Source: an uncultured Oscillospiraceae bacterium
GTDB lineage: Bacteria > Bacillota > Clostridia > Oscillospirales > Ruminococcaceae
Length of the DNA stretch: 64,000 bases
NCBI GenBank assembly: GCA_900548355.1
Contig: URKR01000007.1
Coordinates: forward strand, 1-64,000
Direction of reading: 5' to 3'
Shown here piece after piece: positions 43,558-52,807 of the stretch. The number at the start of each line of letters is the position of its first letter. Within the stretch, counting starts at the first letter, position 1. Under the pieces are notes generated by a model. The model made no database searches and had not been told where the DNA came from. It saw only the letters and a program-made list of their open reading frames with translations. Both the position numbers and the translations under genes were made by a program.

Positions 43558-44476
43558 GCGAGCAAACGTTGACCTGCGGGTCAATCTGGCCGGCCGCACG
43601 CTGGCCGGGCCGGTCGTTGCGGCTTCGGGCACCTTCGGCTTCGGGCCGGAGTATGCGGGCATCGAGGATCTGCGGGTACTCGGCGGCATCTCGGGCAAGG
43701 GGCTCACGCTCCACGGCCAGCCCGGCAACCCCGGCGAGCGGCTGCTGGAAACCCCAGCCGGCCTGATGAACTCGATCGGGTTGCAGAACCCCGGCGTGCA
43801 GCACTTCATCGACCATGAACTGCCCGCGATGAAAACGCTGGGCACGATGGTCTGGGCAAACCTCGGCGGCCACACGGTGGAGGAAAACGTCGAGGGCGCG
43901 CGGCTCCTCTGCGAAGCCGGCATCGACTTCCTTGAGCTCAACATCAGCTGCCCCAACGTCAAGCAGGGCGGGCTTGCCTTCGGCATCCGCGCGCAGGATG
44001 CGCAGGAGGTTGTCTCGGCCGTGCGCAAGGAATGCACTGTGCCGCTGATCGTCAAGCTCAGCCCGCAGGCTGAAAAGCTGGTCGATATGTGCCAGGCCGT
44101 TGAGGCTGCCGGTGCGGATGGCATCAGTTTGTGCAACACCTTCCAGGCCTGTGCGATCGATATCGAGCGCCGCCGCCCGGTCTTTGCGAATACCTTCGCG
44201 GGGCTCTCGGGCCCGGCAATCCGGCCGATCGCGCTGCGGATGGTCTGGCAGGCGGTCGGGGCGGTCAAGATCCCAGTCGTCGGCCTTGGCGGTATTCTGA
44301 CCGGGCGGGACGCGCTGGAATTCATCATGGCCGGCGCGACCGCCGTTCAGGTCGGCACGGCCAACTTCCAGGACCCGCGTGCCTGTGAGCGCATTACGGG
44401 CGAGATTGCAAGCTGGATGGAAACCCACGGCGTCCGGACGCTGGACGAGATCCGCGGCTGTGCACGCCAGGCTTGA
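43550..44476 (+). CDS. pyrD: dihydroorotate dehydrogenase B, catalytic subunit
   Basis: 308 residues with a TTG start at 43550 and GAGGAGG at 43534-43540; longer readings in this frame would run into pyrK and are rejected. FMN barrel: PVVAASGTFGFGPEY, GLMNSIGLQNPG, LELNISCPNVKQGG with the active Cys, LSPQAEKLVDMC and VVGLGGILTGRDALEFIMAGATAVQVG. It oxidises dihydroorotate and works with PyrK. Last gene of the attenuated unit. Confidence 0.96.
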   Translation: MTERANVDLRVNLAGRTLAGPVVAASGTFGFGPEYAGIEDLRVLGGISGKGLTLHGQPGNPGERLLETPAGLMNSIGLQNPGVQHFIDHELPAMKTLGTMVWANLGGHTVEENVEGARLLCEAGIDFLELNISCPNVKQGGLAFGIRAQDAQEVVSAVRKECTVPLIVKLSPQAEKLVDMCQAVEAAGADGISLCNTFQACAIDIERRRPVFANTFAGLSGPAIRPIALRMVWQAVGAVKIPVVGLGGILTGRDALEFIMAGATAVQVGTANFQDPRACERITGEIASWMETHGVRTLDEIRGCARQA

Positions 44477-44509
44477 TGTGTTTATAAAAATACAAAATAT
44501 ACAACTATA

Positions 44510-44538
44510 TTGCAATATTATGCAAATTGTGCTAGGAT
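44510..44538 (+). promoter_or_regulatory. probable promoter of pyrE-carAB
   Basis: TTGCAA (44510-44515, reading T44510-A44515), an 17-18-bp spacer and TAGGAT (44533-44538) with TG-type context, in an AT-rich 90-bp gap after pyrD. No hairpin terminator is seen between pyrD and this site, so read-through is also possible. Confidence 0.5.
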
Positions 44539-44568
44539 AACAACAAATATAGACGGAGGGAACCAACC

Positions 44569-45165
44569 ATGGCTAGAGATGCGAAAGAAGTTTTGAAGGA
44601 ATGCGGCGCGTTTTTGGAAGGGCATTTTCTGCTTTCCAGCGGCCGGCACTCGGGTGCGTACTGCCAGATGGCCTACCTGCAGCAGTACCCGGAAGCCTGC
44701 GCCGAAGTGATGGCCCCGGTGGCCGAAAAGATCAAGGCGATGGATGTCGATGTCATCGTCGGCCCGGCGATGGGCGGCATTGTCTACGCTTATGAGCTGG
44801 GCCGCCAGTGCGGGAAGCGGGCGATCTTCACCGAGCGGGTTGACAATGTCATGACCCTCAAACGGTTTGCAATCCAGCCCGGCCAGCGCTGCCTGATCGC
44901 CGAAGATGTGGTGACAACCGGCGTTTCGAGCCTTGAAACCAAGCGGGTCATTGAGGAAGCCGGCGGTGTCTGCCTGGGCATTGTCTGCGTGGTTGACCGC
45001 ACGACGGCGGCTGCGCCTTCCCCGATCCCGATCCTTGCCAGCGCGCTCAAGCTTGAACTGCCCAACTACGCGCCGGAGGAATGCCCGATCTGCAAAGAGG
45101 GCAAGCTGCCGCTGGTGCACCTGGGCAGCCGTAAGATGAACCAGCAGGCGAAACAGACACTGTAA
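44569..45165 (+). CDS. pyrE: orotate phosphoribosyltransferase
   Basis: 198 residues. Joins orotate and PRPP to give OMP. GHFLLSSGRHSGAYCQM, DVIVGPAMGGIVYAYE, the PRPP loop CLIAEDVVTTGVSSLET and a C-terminal CPICKEGKLPLV stretch with two Cys (a longer tail than the E. coli enzyme, as in some bacterial groups). The ATG follows GACGGAGGG. 20 bp before carA. Confidence 0.96.
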   Translation: MARDAKEVLKECGAFLEGHFLLSSGRHSGAYCQMAYLQQYPEACAEVMAPVAEKIKAMDVDVIVGPAMGGIVYAYELGRQCGKRAIFTERVDNVMTLKRFAIQPGQRCLIAEDVVTTGVSSLETKRVIEEAGGVCLGIVCVVDRTTAAAPSPIPILASALKLELPNYAPEECPICKEGKLPLVHLGSRKMNQQAKQTL

Positions 45166-45185
45166 AACGGAACGCGAGGCACATT

Positions 45186-46316
45186 ATGCAGGCATATCTG
45201 ATTTTGGCAAACGGAACGGTGCTGCCCGGCCAAAGCATTGGCTGCCCCGGCACTACGGTGGGGGAGGTTGTCTTCGCCACCGGCATGGTCGGTTTTGAGG
45301 AAACCCTGACCGACCCGAGTTACTATGGCCAGATCATCACCCAGACCTATCCGCTGATCGGCAACTACGGCATGAACAGCGAGGATATGGAAAGCGACCG
45401 CATCTGGGCGAAAGGCTATATTGTGCGCGAAGCGTGCACCGCCCCGAGCAATTTCCGCAGCGAAAAAACGCTTGATACCTTCTTAAAGGAAAACGGGATC
45501 ATCGGCATTGAGGGAATCGATACCCGCAGCTTAACCCGCACGCTGCGCGAAAGCGGCGTTATGAACGGCGCCATCACGACCGAGCTTGACCCCGCGGCTG
45601 ACCCTGACCGCCTGGCAAGCCTGATGCAGCAGATCCAGGGGTATGCCGTGCGCGGCGCGGTCAAAGCGACCACCTGCGCCGGCGCCGAGACATACCCCGC
45701 CACCGCCGCCCCGAAAGACGGCGGCCCCGAGCTGCATGTCGCGCTGCTTGACCTTGGCTGCAAGCGCAACATTGTGCGCTGCCTGCAAAAGCGGGGCTGC
45801 AAGGTTACGGTGCTGCCCGGCACCTCGACGGTGGAAGACCTGGCCGCGCTGCGCCCCGACGGGCTCATGCTCTCAAACGGCCCCGGCGACCCGGCCGAGA
45901 ATACCGAGATTATTGAAAACATCCGCAAAATGCTCGATACCGGTATCCCGGCCTTCGGCATCTGCCTGGGCCACCAGCTCACGGCGCTCGCGGCCGGCGC
46001 CAAGACCAGCAAGATGAAGTACGGCCACCGCGGCGCGAACCAGCCGGTTACCGATTTTGCCACCGGCCGCACCTTTATCACAAGCCAGAACCACGGCTAC
46101 GCCGTGTTGGGCTCCACGCTGCCCGCCGGCGTGGGCCGCATCAGCCATGTCAATGCGAACGACAAAACCTGCGAAGGGGTCGAGTATGCACAGTGGAACT
46201 GCTTTACCGTGCAGTTCCACCCCGAAGCCAGCGGCGGCCCGCGGGATACCGAGTTTTTGTTTGACCGCTTTATCCAGAACATCCGCCGCATCAACCGCGT
46301 AAAAGGAGGGCTGTAA
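45186..46316 (+). CDS. carA: carbamoyl-phosphate synthase small subunit
   Basis: 376 residues. Glutaminase that supplies ammonia to CarB. The N-terminal half has GTVLPGQSIG and VVFATGMVGFEETLTDPSYYGQ; the class I amidotransferase half has the nucleophile Cys in FGICLGHQL, and the His/Glu pair in VQFHPEASGGP. The full length is present and it ends 1 bp before carB. Confidence 0.97.
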   Translation: MQAYLILANGTVLPGQSIGCPGTTVGEVVFATGMVGFEETLTDPSYYGQIITQTYPLIGNYGMNSEDMESDRIWAKGYIVREACTAPSNFRSEKTLDTFLKENGIIGIEGIDTRSLTRTLRESGVMNGAITTELDPAADPDRLASLMQQIQGYAVRGAVKATTCAGAETYPATAAPKDGGPELHVALLDLGCKRNIVRCLQKRGCKVTVLPGTSTVEDLAALRPDGLMLSNGPGDPAENTEIIENIRKMLDTGIPAFGICLGHQLTALAAGAKTSKMKYGHRGANQPVTDFATGRTFITSQNHGYAVLGSTLPAGVGRISHVNANDKTCEGVEYAQWNCFTVQFHPEASGGPRDTEFLFDRFIQNIRRINRVKGGL

Positions 46317-46317
46317 G

Positions 46318-49300
46318 ATGCCGAAAGACCCCCGCATCAAAAAGGTCATGGTGATCGGCTCCGGCCCGATCATCATCGGCCAGGCGGCCGAATTTGACTA
46401 TTCCGGCACCCAGGCCTGCCGCGCGCTCAAAAGCGAAGGCATCGAGACGGTGCTCGTCAACTCGAACCCCGCCACGATTATGACCGACCCCGATATCGCC
46501 GACCATGTCTATATCGAACCGCTGACCGCCGAAGTCGTTGAGCGGATCATCGAGAAAGAGCGCCCCGACGCGATTCTGCCGAACCTTGGCGGCCAGATGG
46601 GGCTCAACCTCAGTATGGAACTGGCCCGTTCGGGCTTCCTTGACCGCAGCGGCGTGCGGTTGCTGGCTTGCCGGCCCGATACGATCGACCGCGCCGAAGA
46701 CCGCCAGCTTTTCAAAGATACAATGGAAAAGCTGCACCAGCCGATCGTCCCCTCCAAGGTGGTCGAGGAGCTTGAGGACGCCGTCGAATACGCCGGCACG
46801 ATCGGCTACCCGGTCATCGTCCGCCCGGCCTTCACGATGGGCGGCACCGGCGGCGGCATCTGCGAGGATGAGGAAAAGCTGCGCGAAATCGCGACCAACG
46901 GCCTGCGCCTTTCGCCGATCCACCAGATCCTGGTTGAAAAGTGCATCGCCGGCTGGAAGGAAATCGAATACGAGGTCATGCGCGACGCCAAGGGCAACGT
47001 GATCACGGTCTGCAACATGGAAAACCTCGACCCCGTCGGCGTCCACACCGGCGATTCGATCGTTGTCGCGCCCAGCCAGACCCTTTCGGATAAAGAATAT
47101 CAGATGCTGCGCACCGCCGCGCTCGACATCATCACCGAGCTCGGCATCGAAGGCGGCTGCAACTGCCAGTTCGCCCTCAAGCCGGACAGTTTCGAGTATG
47201 CGGTCATCGAGGTCAACCCCCGCGTGTCCCGCTCCTCGGCGCTGGCCTCCAAGGCGACCGGCTACCCGATCGCCAAGGTCGCGACCAAGATTGCCCTCGG
47301 CTATACCCTCGACGAGATCACCAACGACGTCACCGGCGAAACCTGCGCCTGCTTTGAGCCGGCGCTTGACTATGTCGTCGTCAAATACCCGAAATGGCCG
47401 TTTGATAAGTTTGTCTATGCGGACAAATCCCTCGGCACCCAGATGATGGCCACCGGCGAGGTCATGGCGATCGGCAACAATTTTGAGCACGCGCTGATGA
47501 AGGCGGTCTCTTCGATCGAGCTCGGCATGGACACCCTGACCCTGCCTGACTTCGAGAAACTCCCGACCGAGGAAATCATCGACCATCTGCACGTCCAGGA
47601 TTCCGAGCGCGCCTTCTGTGTTTATGAGGCGCTCAAGCGCGGCGTCGATCACAAGACGATCTATGACATCACCAAGATCGACTGGTGGTTCCTGGATAAG
47701 ATGCAGCACCTCGCGGACCTCGAGCTCGGCTTGAAGGAAGGCGAGCTGACCCGTGAAAAGTACCTCGAAGCGAAGAAGTACGGCTTTTTGGATAAGACGA
47801 TCCGCCGCCTTTCCGGCACCGAGGCCCTGCCGGTGGAAGACCTGCACGCCTCCTTTAAGATGGTCGATACCTGTGCGGCCGAGTTTGCGGCCAAGACCCC
47901 ATATTTCTACTCGACCTACGATGAGGACAACGAGGCCGCCGGCTTCATCGCCGAGCACAGTGATGAAAAGCGCAAGAAGGTGCTCGTCTTTGGCTCTGGC
48001 CCGATCCGCATCGGCCAGGGCATTGAGTTCGATTACTGCTCGGTACACGCGGTCTGGACGCTCAAAAAGCACGGCTGCGAGGCCATCCTGATCAACAACA
48101 ACCCCGAGACTGTCTCCACCGACTTTGATACCGGCGACCGGCTCTATTTCGACCCGCTCAACCCCGAAAGTGTTGACAACATCATCGCAACCGAAAAACC
48201 GGACGCCTGCCTTGTGCAGTTCGGCGGCCAGACCGCGATCAAGCTGGCCAACCATATGGACGAGATCGGCCTGCCGATTCTCGGCACCCCGGCCGACGCA
48301 ATTGACGAAGCCGAGGATCGTGAGCGGTTCGACGAGCTGCTCGAACGCTGCGGCATCCCGCGCCCCGAGGGCCGCACCGTTTACACCCTGGAGCAAGCGC
48401 TCAAGGCGGCCGAAGAAGTCGGCTACCCGGTGCTCATGCGGCCTTCCTATGTGTTGGGCGGCCAGAACATGATCGTAGCCTACAACTCGGCCGATGTTGT
48501 CGAATATATGGGGGTCATCACGGCCCATGTCGATATGTCCCACCCGGTGCTGATGGACAAGTACATCTATGGCACCGAATGTGAAGTCGATGCAATCTGC
48601 GATGGCGAAGATTACCTTGTCCCCGGCATCATGGAGCAGATCGAGCGCACCGGCGTACACTCGGGCGACTCGATCTGCGTCTACCCGCCGTATGATTTCC
48701 CGCAGAGCGTCATCGATACCCTGGTCGATTACACCGGCCGGTTTGCGCGGGAGCTCAAGGTCGTCGGCCTTGTCAACGTGCAGTATGCGGTGCAGAACGG
48801 CAAGGTGTATGTCATTGAGGTCAACCCCCGCTCTTCCCGCACCGTGCCGTACATCAGCAAGGTTACCGGCGTGCCGATGGTCGATCTGGCCGTGCGCTGC
48901 ACGCTGGGCGAAAAGCTCCGGGATATGGGCTATGGCACCGGGCTGTGGCGCGGCGGCCAGAGCCCGTACTACGCGGTCAAGGTGCCGGTTTACAGCTTCC
49001 TCAAGCTGCACGGCGTCGATACGATGCTCGGCCCCGAGATGAAATCGACCGGCGAGGTGCTTGGCATTGCGCCCACCTTCCATGAGGCGATGATGAAAGG
49101 CCTTGTCGCGGCCGGTTATCAGTTCAAGACCCCCGGCCCCGGCTCCTGTGTGATCATTACGGTCAAAGATGCCGACAAGGCGGAAGCCGCTGACCTTGCC
49201 TGGAAACTGCATGATTATGGGTACAAAATCTACGGTACGCCGGGCACGGCGCGGTATCTCAACAGCCAGATGATCCCCTGCAGCGTTGTGCGCCAGATGA

Positions 49301-49557
49301 GCGGCGAACGGCCGAATGCGATCGATTTGCTTGAGAGCGGGCTGGTGGATTACATCATCTCAACAAGCCCGCACGGGCGTGACCCGCACCGGGATTCGGT
49401 CAAGTTCCGCCGCAAGGCGACCGAGCTTTCGATCCCCTGCATCACGGCGCTGGACACCGCCCGGGTTTTGGTCGATGCTTTGCGCGGGGACCATGACATC
49501 AGCAAGATGGAACTGGTGGATGTGGCCACTCTGCACCGTGAGGCGGCGGCGCGCTAA
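46318..49557 (+). CDS. carB: carbamoyl-phosphate synthase large subunit
   Basis: 1079 residues, the normal length. Two homologous ATP-grasp halves: the first has PKDPRIKKVMVIGSGPIIIGQAAEFDYSG and VNPRVSRSSALASKATG; the second begins at about 550 with VLVFGSGPIRIGQGIEFDYC and has VEVNPRSSRTVPYISK. A C-terminal MGS-like regulatory domain covers about 935-1075. It makes carbamoyl phosphate from bicarbonate, ammonia and two ATP for pyrimidine and arginine synthesis. A weak terminator follows at 49629. Confidence 0.98.
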   Translation: MPKDPRIKKVMVIGSGPIIIGQAAEFDYSGTQACRALKSEGIETVLVNSNPATIMTDPDIADHVYIEPLTAEVVERIIEKERPDAILPNLGGQMGLNLSMELARSGFLDRSGVRLLACRPDTIDRAEDRQLFKDTMEKLHQPIVPSKVVEELEDAVEYAGTIGYPVIVRPAFTMGGTGGGICEDEEKLREIATNGLRLSPIHQILVEKCIAGWKEIEYEVMRDAKGNVITVCNMENLDPVGVHTGDSIVVAPSQTLSDKEYQMLRTAALDIITELGIEGGCNCQFALKPDSFEYAVIEVNPRVSRSSALASKATGYPIAKVATKIALGYTLDEITNDVTGETCACFEPALDYVVVKYPKWPFDKFVYADKSLGTQMMATGEVMAIGNNFEHALMKAVSSIELGMDTLTLPDFEKLPTEEIIDHLHVQDSERAFCVYEALKRGVDHKTIYDITKIDWWFLDKMQHLADLELGLKEGELTREKYLEAKKYGFLDKTIRRLSGTEALPVEDLHASFKMVDTCAAEFAAKTPYFYSTYDEDNEAAGFIAEHSDEKRKKVLVFGSGPIRIGQGIEFDYCSVHAVWTLKKHGCEAILINNNPETVSTDFDTGDRLYFDPLNPESVDNIIATEKPDACLVQFGGQTAIKLANHMDEIGLPILGTPADAIDEAEDRERFDELLERCGIPRPEGRTVYTLEQALKAAEEVGYPVLMRPSYVLGGQNMIVAYNSADVVEYMGVITAHVDMSHPVLMDKYIYGTECEVDAICDGEDYLVPGIMEQIERTGVHSGDSICVYPPYDFPQSVIDTLVDYTGRFARELKVVGLVNVQYAVQNGKVYVIEVNPRSSRTVPYISKVTGVPMVDLAVRCTLGEKLRDMGYGTGLWRGGQSPYYAVKVPVYSFLKLHGVDTMLGPEMKSTGEVLGIAPTFHEAMMKGLVAAGYQFKTPGPGSCVIITVKDADKAEAADLAWKLHDYGYKIYGTPGTARYLNSQMIPCSVVRQMSGERPNAIDLLESGLVDYIISTSPHGRDPHRDSVKFRRKATELSIPCITALDTARVLVDALRGDHDISKMELVDVATLHREAAAR

Positions 49558-49628
49558 AATGCAAGCATTCAAAGCGCCGAACTTTTCTTTTGTTGCCGCA
49601 TCTATTTTATCACAAATGACAATTTTTG

Positions 49629-49648
49629 CCCGGAAGGCCGGGATTTTT
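49629..49648 (+). terminator. weak terminator after carB
   Basis: CCCGG/CCGGG hairpin (49629-49642) followed by ATTTTT. Only 5 bp of stem. Confidence 0.5.
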
Positions 49649-49658
49649 GTAAAATCCC

Positions 49659-49687
49659 TTGATCTTGCGTCCTATTTTTCATATAAT
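49659..49687 (+). promoter_or_regulatory. promoter of the HU gene
   Basis: TTGATC (49659-49664), 17 bp, TATAAT (49682-49687). A GCGGCA/TGCCGC hairpin (about 49716-49730) lies in the leader. Confidence 0.7.
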
Positions 49688-49755
49688 GGTTAGCGAAATT
49701 ACCCGGCTTGCCGCGGCAAAATGCCGCAGGGCCGATAGAAATAGGAGATAGAGCA

Positions 49756-50031
49756 ATGACAAGATCGCAGTTGATTACCAAAGTTGCCGGCGACACCGGC
49801 ATGAGCGCCAGCGCCGTCGAGAAGGTTATGGATGGCATCTTCGGGACAATTGGGGACGTGTTGCGCGAAGGGGACAAAGTCACCATCGCGGGGTTTGGCC
49901 GCTTCGAAATGCGGGAGCGCCAGACCAAGAACTTCACCAACCCCAAAACCAAGGTTGTCAGCCAGCTGCAGCCTACCTCCATTCCCGGCTTTAAGGCGAG
50001 CGGTCGTCTGAAGGAAAAGGTTTCAAAATAA
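49756..50031 (+). CDS. hup: HU-family DNA-binding protein
   Basis: 91 residues from the ATG at 49756 (AGGAGA upstream). Nucleoid protein: TRSQLITKVAGDTGMSASAVEKVMDG, VTIAGFGRFEMRERQ and the PGFKASGRLKEKV arm end, all HU/IHF family. The beta-arm PTS-IPGFK replaces the usual KIPA. Monocistronic, followed by a 12-bp hairpin. Confidence 0.95.
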   Translation: MTRSQLITKVAGDTGMSASAVEKVMDGIFGTIGDVLREGDKVTIAGFGRFEMRERQTKNFTNPKTKVVSQLQPTSIPGFKASGRLKEKVSK

Positions 50032-50042
50032 GGCAAAAAGCC

Positions 50043-50070
50043 AACGCCCCGGCCATGCGGCCGGGGCGTT
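50043..50070 (+). terminator. terminator after hup
   Basis: AACGCCCCGGCC/GGCCGGGGCGTT (50043-50054, 50059-50070), very stable, followed by only CT; minus-strand side has GGCTTTTTG. Confidence 0.65.
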
Positions 50071-50089
50071 CTGCATGCCGGATTTGCGC

Positions 50090-50119
50090 AAAAAAATCGC
50101 CCCGGGGTTGCCCGGGGCG
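50090..50119 (-). terminator. terminator of the 43-residue membrane protein
   Basis: CGCCCCGGG/CCCGGGGCG (50098-50106, 50111-50119) with ATTTTTTT on the minus strand at 50090-50097. Confidence 0.8.
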
Positions 50120-50137
50120 CTGTGCTGCGGCGCAGGG

Positions 50138-50269
50138 TCAGCCTGCGTCGGTGTCATACAATTTGATATAGCCGGTGTCATCCTCACGCGCATTCAGCAG
50201 CGCGGCGATCAGCGCCAGCACGCCGGCCAGCAAGGCCAAGGCGGCGATCAGTTTGCAAAGCGTTTTCAT
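50138..50269 (-). CDS. 43-residue single-helix membrane protein
   Basis: The minus-strand frame starts with an ATG at 50269, GGGAGG 8 nt upstream, and a terminator 18 bp after the stop. One hydrophobic helix (about residues 4-26, LCKLIAALALLAGVLALIAALL) is followed by a charged tail ending REDDTGYIKLYDTDAG. No family recognised. Its own start, stop, ribosome site and terminator make it a real short gene. Function unknown; it faces away from the rnf promoter. Confidence 0.65.
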   Translation of the reverse strand: MKTLCKLIAALALLAGVLALIAALLNAREDDTGYIKLYDTDAG

Positions 50270-50398
50270 GCGGCGTACCTCCCTGCCCGGCGGGCAATGC
50301 TAGATTGTTTCCAGTATACCACATCCGGCCCCAAAAGGCAATGTGTGCAAAGCGCGCCCGTTTCGGCAAAGGCGGGGCAAAAGATTGCCGGTGTTTGT

Positions 50399-50428
50399 CT
50401 TGACTTGTCAAGTCTCCAAAGGTAAAAT
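50399..50428 (+). promoter_or_regulatory. rnf operon promoter with palindrome over the -35 box
   Basis: TTGACT (50400-50405), 17 bp, TAAAAT (50423-50428). CTTGACTTGTCAAG (50399-50412) is a perfect 14-bp palindrome (6-bp arms) that contains the -35 box, so a dimeric repressor or activator there would control Rnf. Confidence 0.65.
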
Positions 50429-50495
50429 GGTATTTGTATTCTATTCCGCCCCCGGTCCCGGGGTGCGGACTTACGGAAACGGGGGAAAAGGTTCC

Positions 50496-51830
50496 ATGTT
50501 CAAATTCCTGAAGCGCTCCGCCAAGGGCGCCGTGGTGCCGCATGAGAAAGCGACCGCCGGTATGGCCACTGTCCAGATGCCTGTGCCGGAAAACGTCGTG
50601 ATCCCTATGTCGATGCACATCGGCGCACCGGCCGAGCCGGTCGTTAAAAAAGGCGACCCGGTTATGGTCGGCACCTTGATCGGCAAAGCGGGGGGCTTTG
50701 TAAGCGCCAATATCCACGCAAGCGTCTCGGGCACTGTTGTCGATGTCGCGCCGATGCGGATGGTCAACGGCGCGGTCTGCCAGGCTGTTGCGATCCATTG
50801 CGATGGCAACCAGACGGTTGACCCCGCCTGCCAGCCGCCGGTTGTCAAGGACAAAGAGTCCCTGCTGGCCGCCGTCCAGGCCTGCGGGCTGGTCGGCGTG
50901 GGCGGCGCGGGCTTCCCGACGCATGTCAAACTGGCGGCCAAGGTTGATACATTGCTCATCAATGCGGCGGAGTGCGAGCCTTACCTGGCAACCGACGCGC
51001 GCGAAATGCTGGAGTGCAGCGAATCCATTTTGGCCGGCATCCAGGCGGCGATGAAGTATTGCGAAATCCCGCACTGCATCATCGGCATTGAACGCAACAA
51101 ACCGGAATGCATTGACCTGATGTGCACCCTGACCCGCGGCGTGGAAGGGGTACGGGTCAAACCGCTGCCGATGCGGTACCCGCAGGGCGCCGAAAAAACG
51201 CTGGTGGAAACCTGCACCGGGCGCGAAGTACCGCAGGTCGGCCCTTCGGGCAAACCGGGGCTGCCGGCCGATGTCGGCTGCATCGTGATGAACGTGACGA
51301 GCGTATCGACCCTGGGCAAATTCCTGAAAACCGGCATCCCGCTGGTCAGCAAACGGCTGACTGTCGATGGTGATGCAATCGCCAAGCCGCAGAATATTGA
51401 GGTGCCGATCGGCACGCTCTACCGTGATGTCATTGCGGCATGCGGCGGCATCAAGCCGGAAGTGGAGCTCGGTAAAATTATTTTCGGTGGCCCGATGATG
51501 GGCGGCGCCGCGCCAAGCGCCGATTTCCCGGTGCTCAAGCAGAACAACGGCCTGCTGCTGTTCGGCCGCAAGGCTGCCACGCTGCCCGAAGCGCAGCCCT
51601 GCATCCGCTGCGGCCGCTGCATAGAAGCCTGCCCGATGGGCCTTGAACCGGTTGTGATTGTCGAAAACTATAACCAGAAAGACACCGCCGCGCTGCAAAA
51701 ACTCTGCGTGGACCTGTGCGTTGCCTGCGGCAGCTGCACCTATGTCTGCCCGGCCAAACGGCCGGTCTCCCAGACTGTTACGCTGGCGAAAAACTGGTAT
51801 CTGCGTGAACAGCGCAAGGGGGGTAAATAA
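50496..51830 (+). CDS. rnfC: Rnf complex subunit C
   Basis: 444 residues. The NADH-facing peripheral subunit of the ferredoxin:NAD+ oxidoreductase. The ATG at 50496 follows GGGGGAAAAGG. Gly-rich NADH/FMN fold (GVGGAGFPTHVKL, NAAECEPYLATD), then two 4Fe-4S motifs CIRCGRCIEACP and CVACGSCTYVCP. No membrane helices. The order rnfCDGEAB is the standard Firmicutes one. Coupled to rnfD by TAATG. Confidence 0.96.
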   Translation: MFKFLKRSAKGAVVPHEKATAGMATVQMPVPENVVIPMSMHIGAPAEPVVKKGDPVMVGTLIGKAGGFVSANIHASVSGTVVDVAPMRMVNGAVCQAVAIHCDGNQTVDPACQPPVVKDKESLLAAVQACGLVGVGGAGFPTHVKLAAKVDTLLINAAECEPYLATDAREMLECSESILAGIQAAMKYCEIPHCIIGIERNKPECIDLMCTLTRGVEGVRVKPLPMRYPQGAEKTLVETCTGREVPQVGPSGKPGLPADVGCIVMNVTSVSTLGKFLKTGIPLVSKRLTVDGDAIAKPQNIEVPIGTLYRDVIAACGGIKPEVELGKIIFGGPMMGGAAPSADFPVLKQNNGLLLFGRKAATLPEAQPCIRCGRCIEACPMGLEPVVIVENYNQKDTAALQKLCVDLCVACGSCTYVCPAKRPVSQTVTLAKNWYLREQRKGGK

Positions 51831-52807
51831 TGGATCAATCTTTGCTTGTCACAGCCTCGCCCCATATCCGGGACACCGCCACCACCCGTGGGCTGATGGG
51901 CACGGTGCTTGTCGGGCTGGCGCCCTGCATTGTTGCATCGGGGCTGATCTTTGGCTACGGCGCGCTGGTCACGGTGGCTGTCACCGTGCTGGCCTGCGTT
52001 GCGTTTGAATATCTGTACTGCCTGCTGCGGAAAAAGCCCAATCCGGTGGGGGATCTTTCGGCCTGTGTAACCGGTGTGATTCTGGCGCTCAATGTGCCGG
52101 CCGGCATGCCGCTGTGGATCTGCGTCGTCGGCGCGTTTGTCGCCATCGTTGTGGTCAAACAGCTGTACGGCGGCCTTGGCTATAACTTCGCCAATCCGGC
52201 GCTGGTCGCCCGCATTGTGCTGTTTGTGAGCTTTGCTTCCCGTATGACAACCTATGTCTACCCGGATCTTGCGGTGGACGCGCTGGCTTCGGCAACCCCG
52301 CTGCAGGTCGTGGCCGAAGGCGGCGTGCAGGCGGCCGAGCAGCTCAGCCTGCTGGACCTTTTCCTTGGCAACCACGGCGGCATGCTGGGCGAAACCTGCG
52401 TGCTTGCCATTCTGCTGGGCCTGGCGCTGATGCTGGCTTTTGGCACAATCGAAATCACAATCCCGGCATCCATCACGGTTACGGTCTTTTTGTGCAGCTG
52501 GGCTGCCACCGGCAGCGTGCAGACGGCGCTTGTTGAGATCATGAGCGGCGGTTTGCTGTTTGGTGCGGTCTTTATGGCGACCGATTATGTCACCAGCCCG
52601 TTCACCACCAAGGGCAAGCTTTTTTATGGCGTCTTCATCGGCCTCATCACCTTCGCCATCCGAACCTTTGGCAGTATGAACGAGGGCATGAGCTTCGCGA
52701 TCCTGCTTGGCAACCTGATGACCCCGTGGTTCAATGCATGGAGCCGCCAGGTGCCGCTTGGCTTCAGCAAGAAGAAAGCAAAACAGAAGAAAGGGGGCGA
52801 AGCCTGA
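51830..52807 (+). CDS. rnfD: Rnf complex subunit D
   Basis: 325 residues with about ten membrane helices. Carries covalent FMN on Thr156 in the SATP motif (LASATPLQ), which suits the conserved flavinylation site. LYGGLGYNFANPALVARIVLF and DYVTSPFTTKGKLFYG are family signatures. It forms part of the ion-pumping core. The start overlaps rnfC by one base. Confidence 0.96.
   Translation: MDQSLLVTASPHIRDTATTRGLMGTVLVGLAPCIVASGLIFGYGALVTVAVTVLACVAFEYLYCLLRKKPNPVGDLSACVTGVILALNVPAGMPLWICVVGAFVAIVVVKQLYGGLGYNFANPALVARIVLFVSFASRMTTYVYPDLAVDALASATPLQVVAEGGVQAAEQLSLLDLFLGNHGGMLGETCVLAILLGLALMLAFGTIEITIPASITVTVFLCSWAATGSVQTALVEIMSGGLLFGAVFMATDYVTSPFTTKGKLFYGVFIGLITFAIRTFGSMNEGMSFAILLGNLMTPWFNAWSRQVPLGFSKKKAKQKKGGEA

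Noticed and set aside
46291..49212. 973-codon minus-strand frame opposite carB
   Set aside because: Mirror frame of a conserved 1079-residue enzyme; no recognisable domains.
50399..50412. Rex binding site at the rnf promoter
   Set aside because: CTTGACTTGTCAAG does not match the TTGTGAA-n4-TTCACAA type word.
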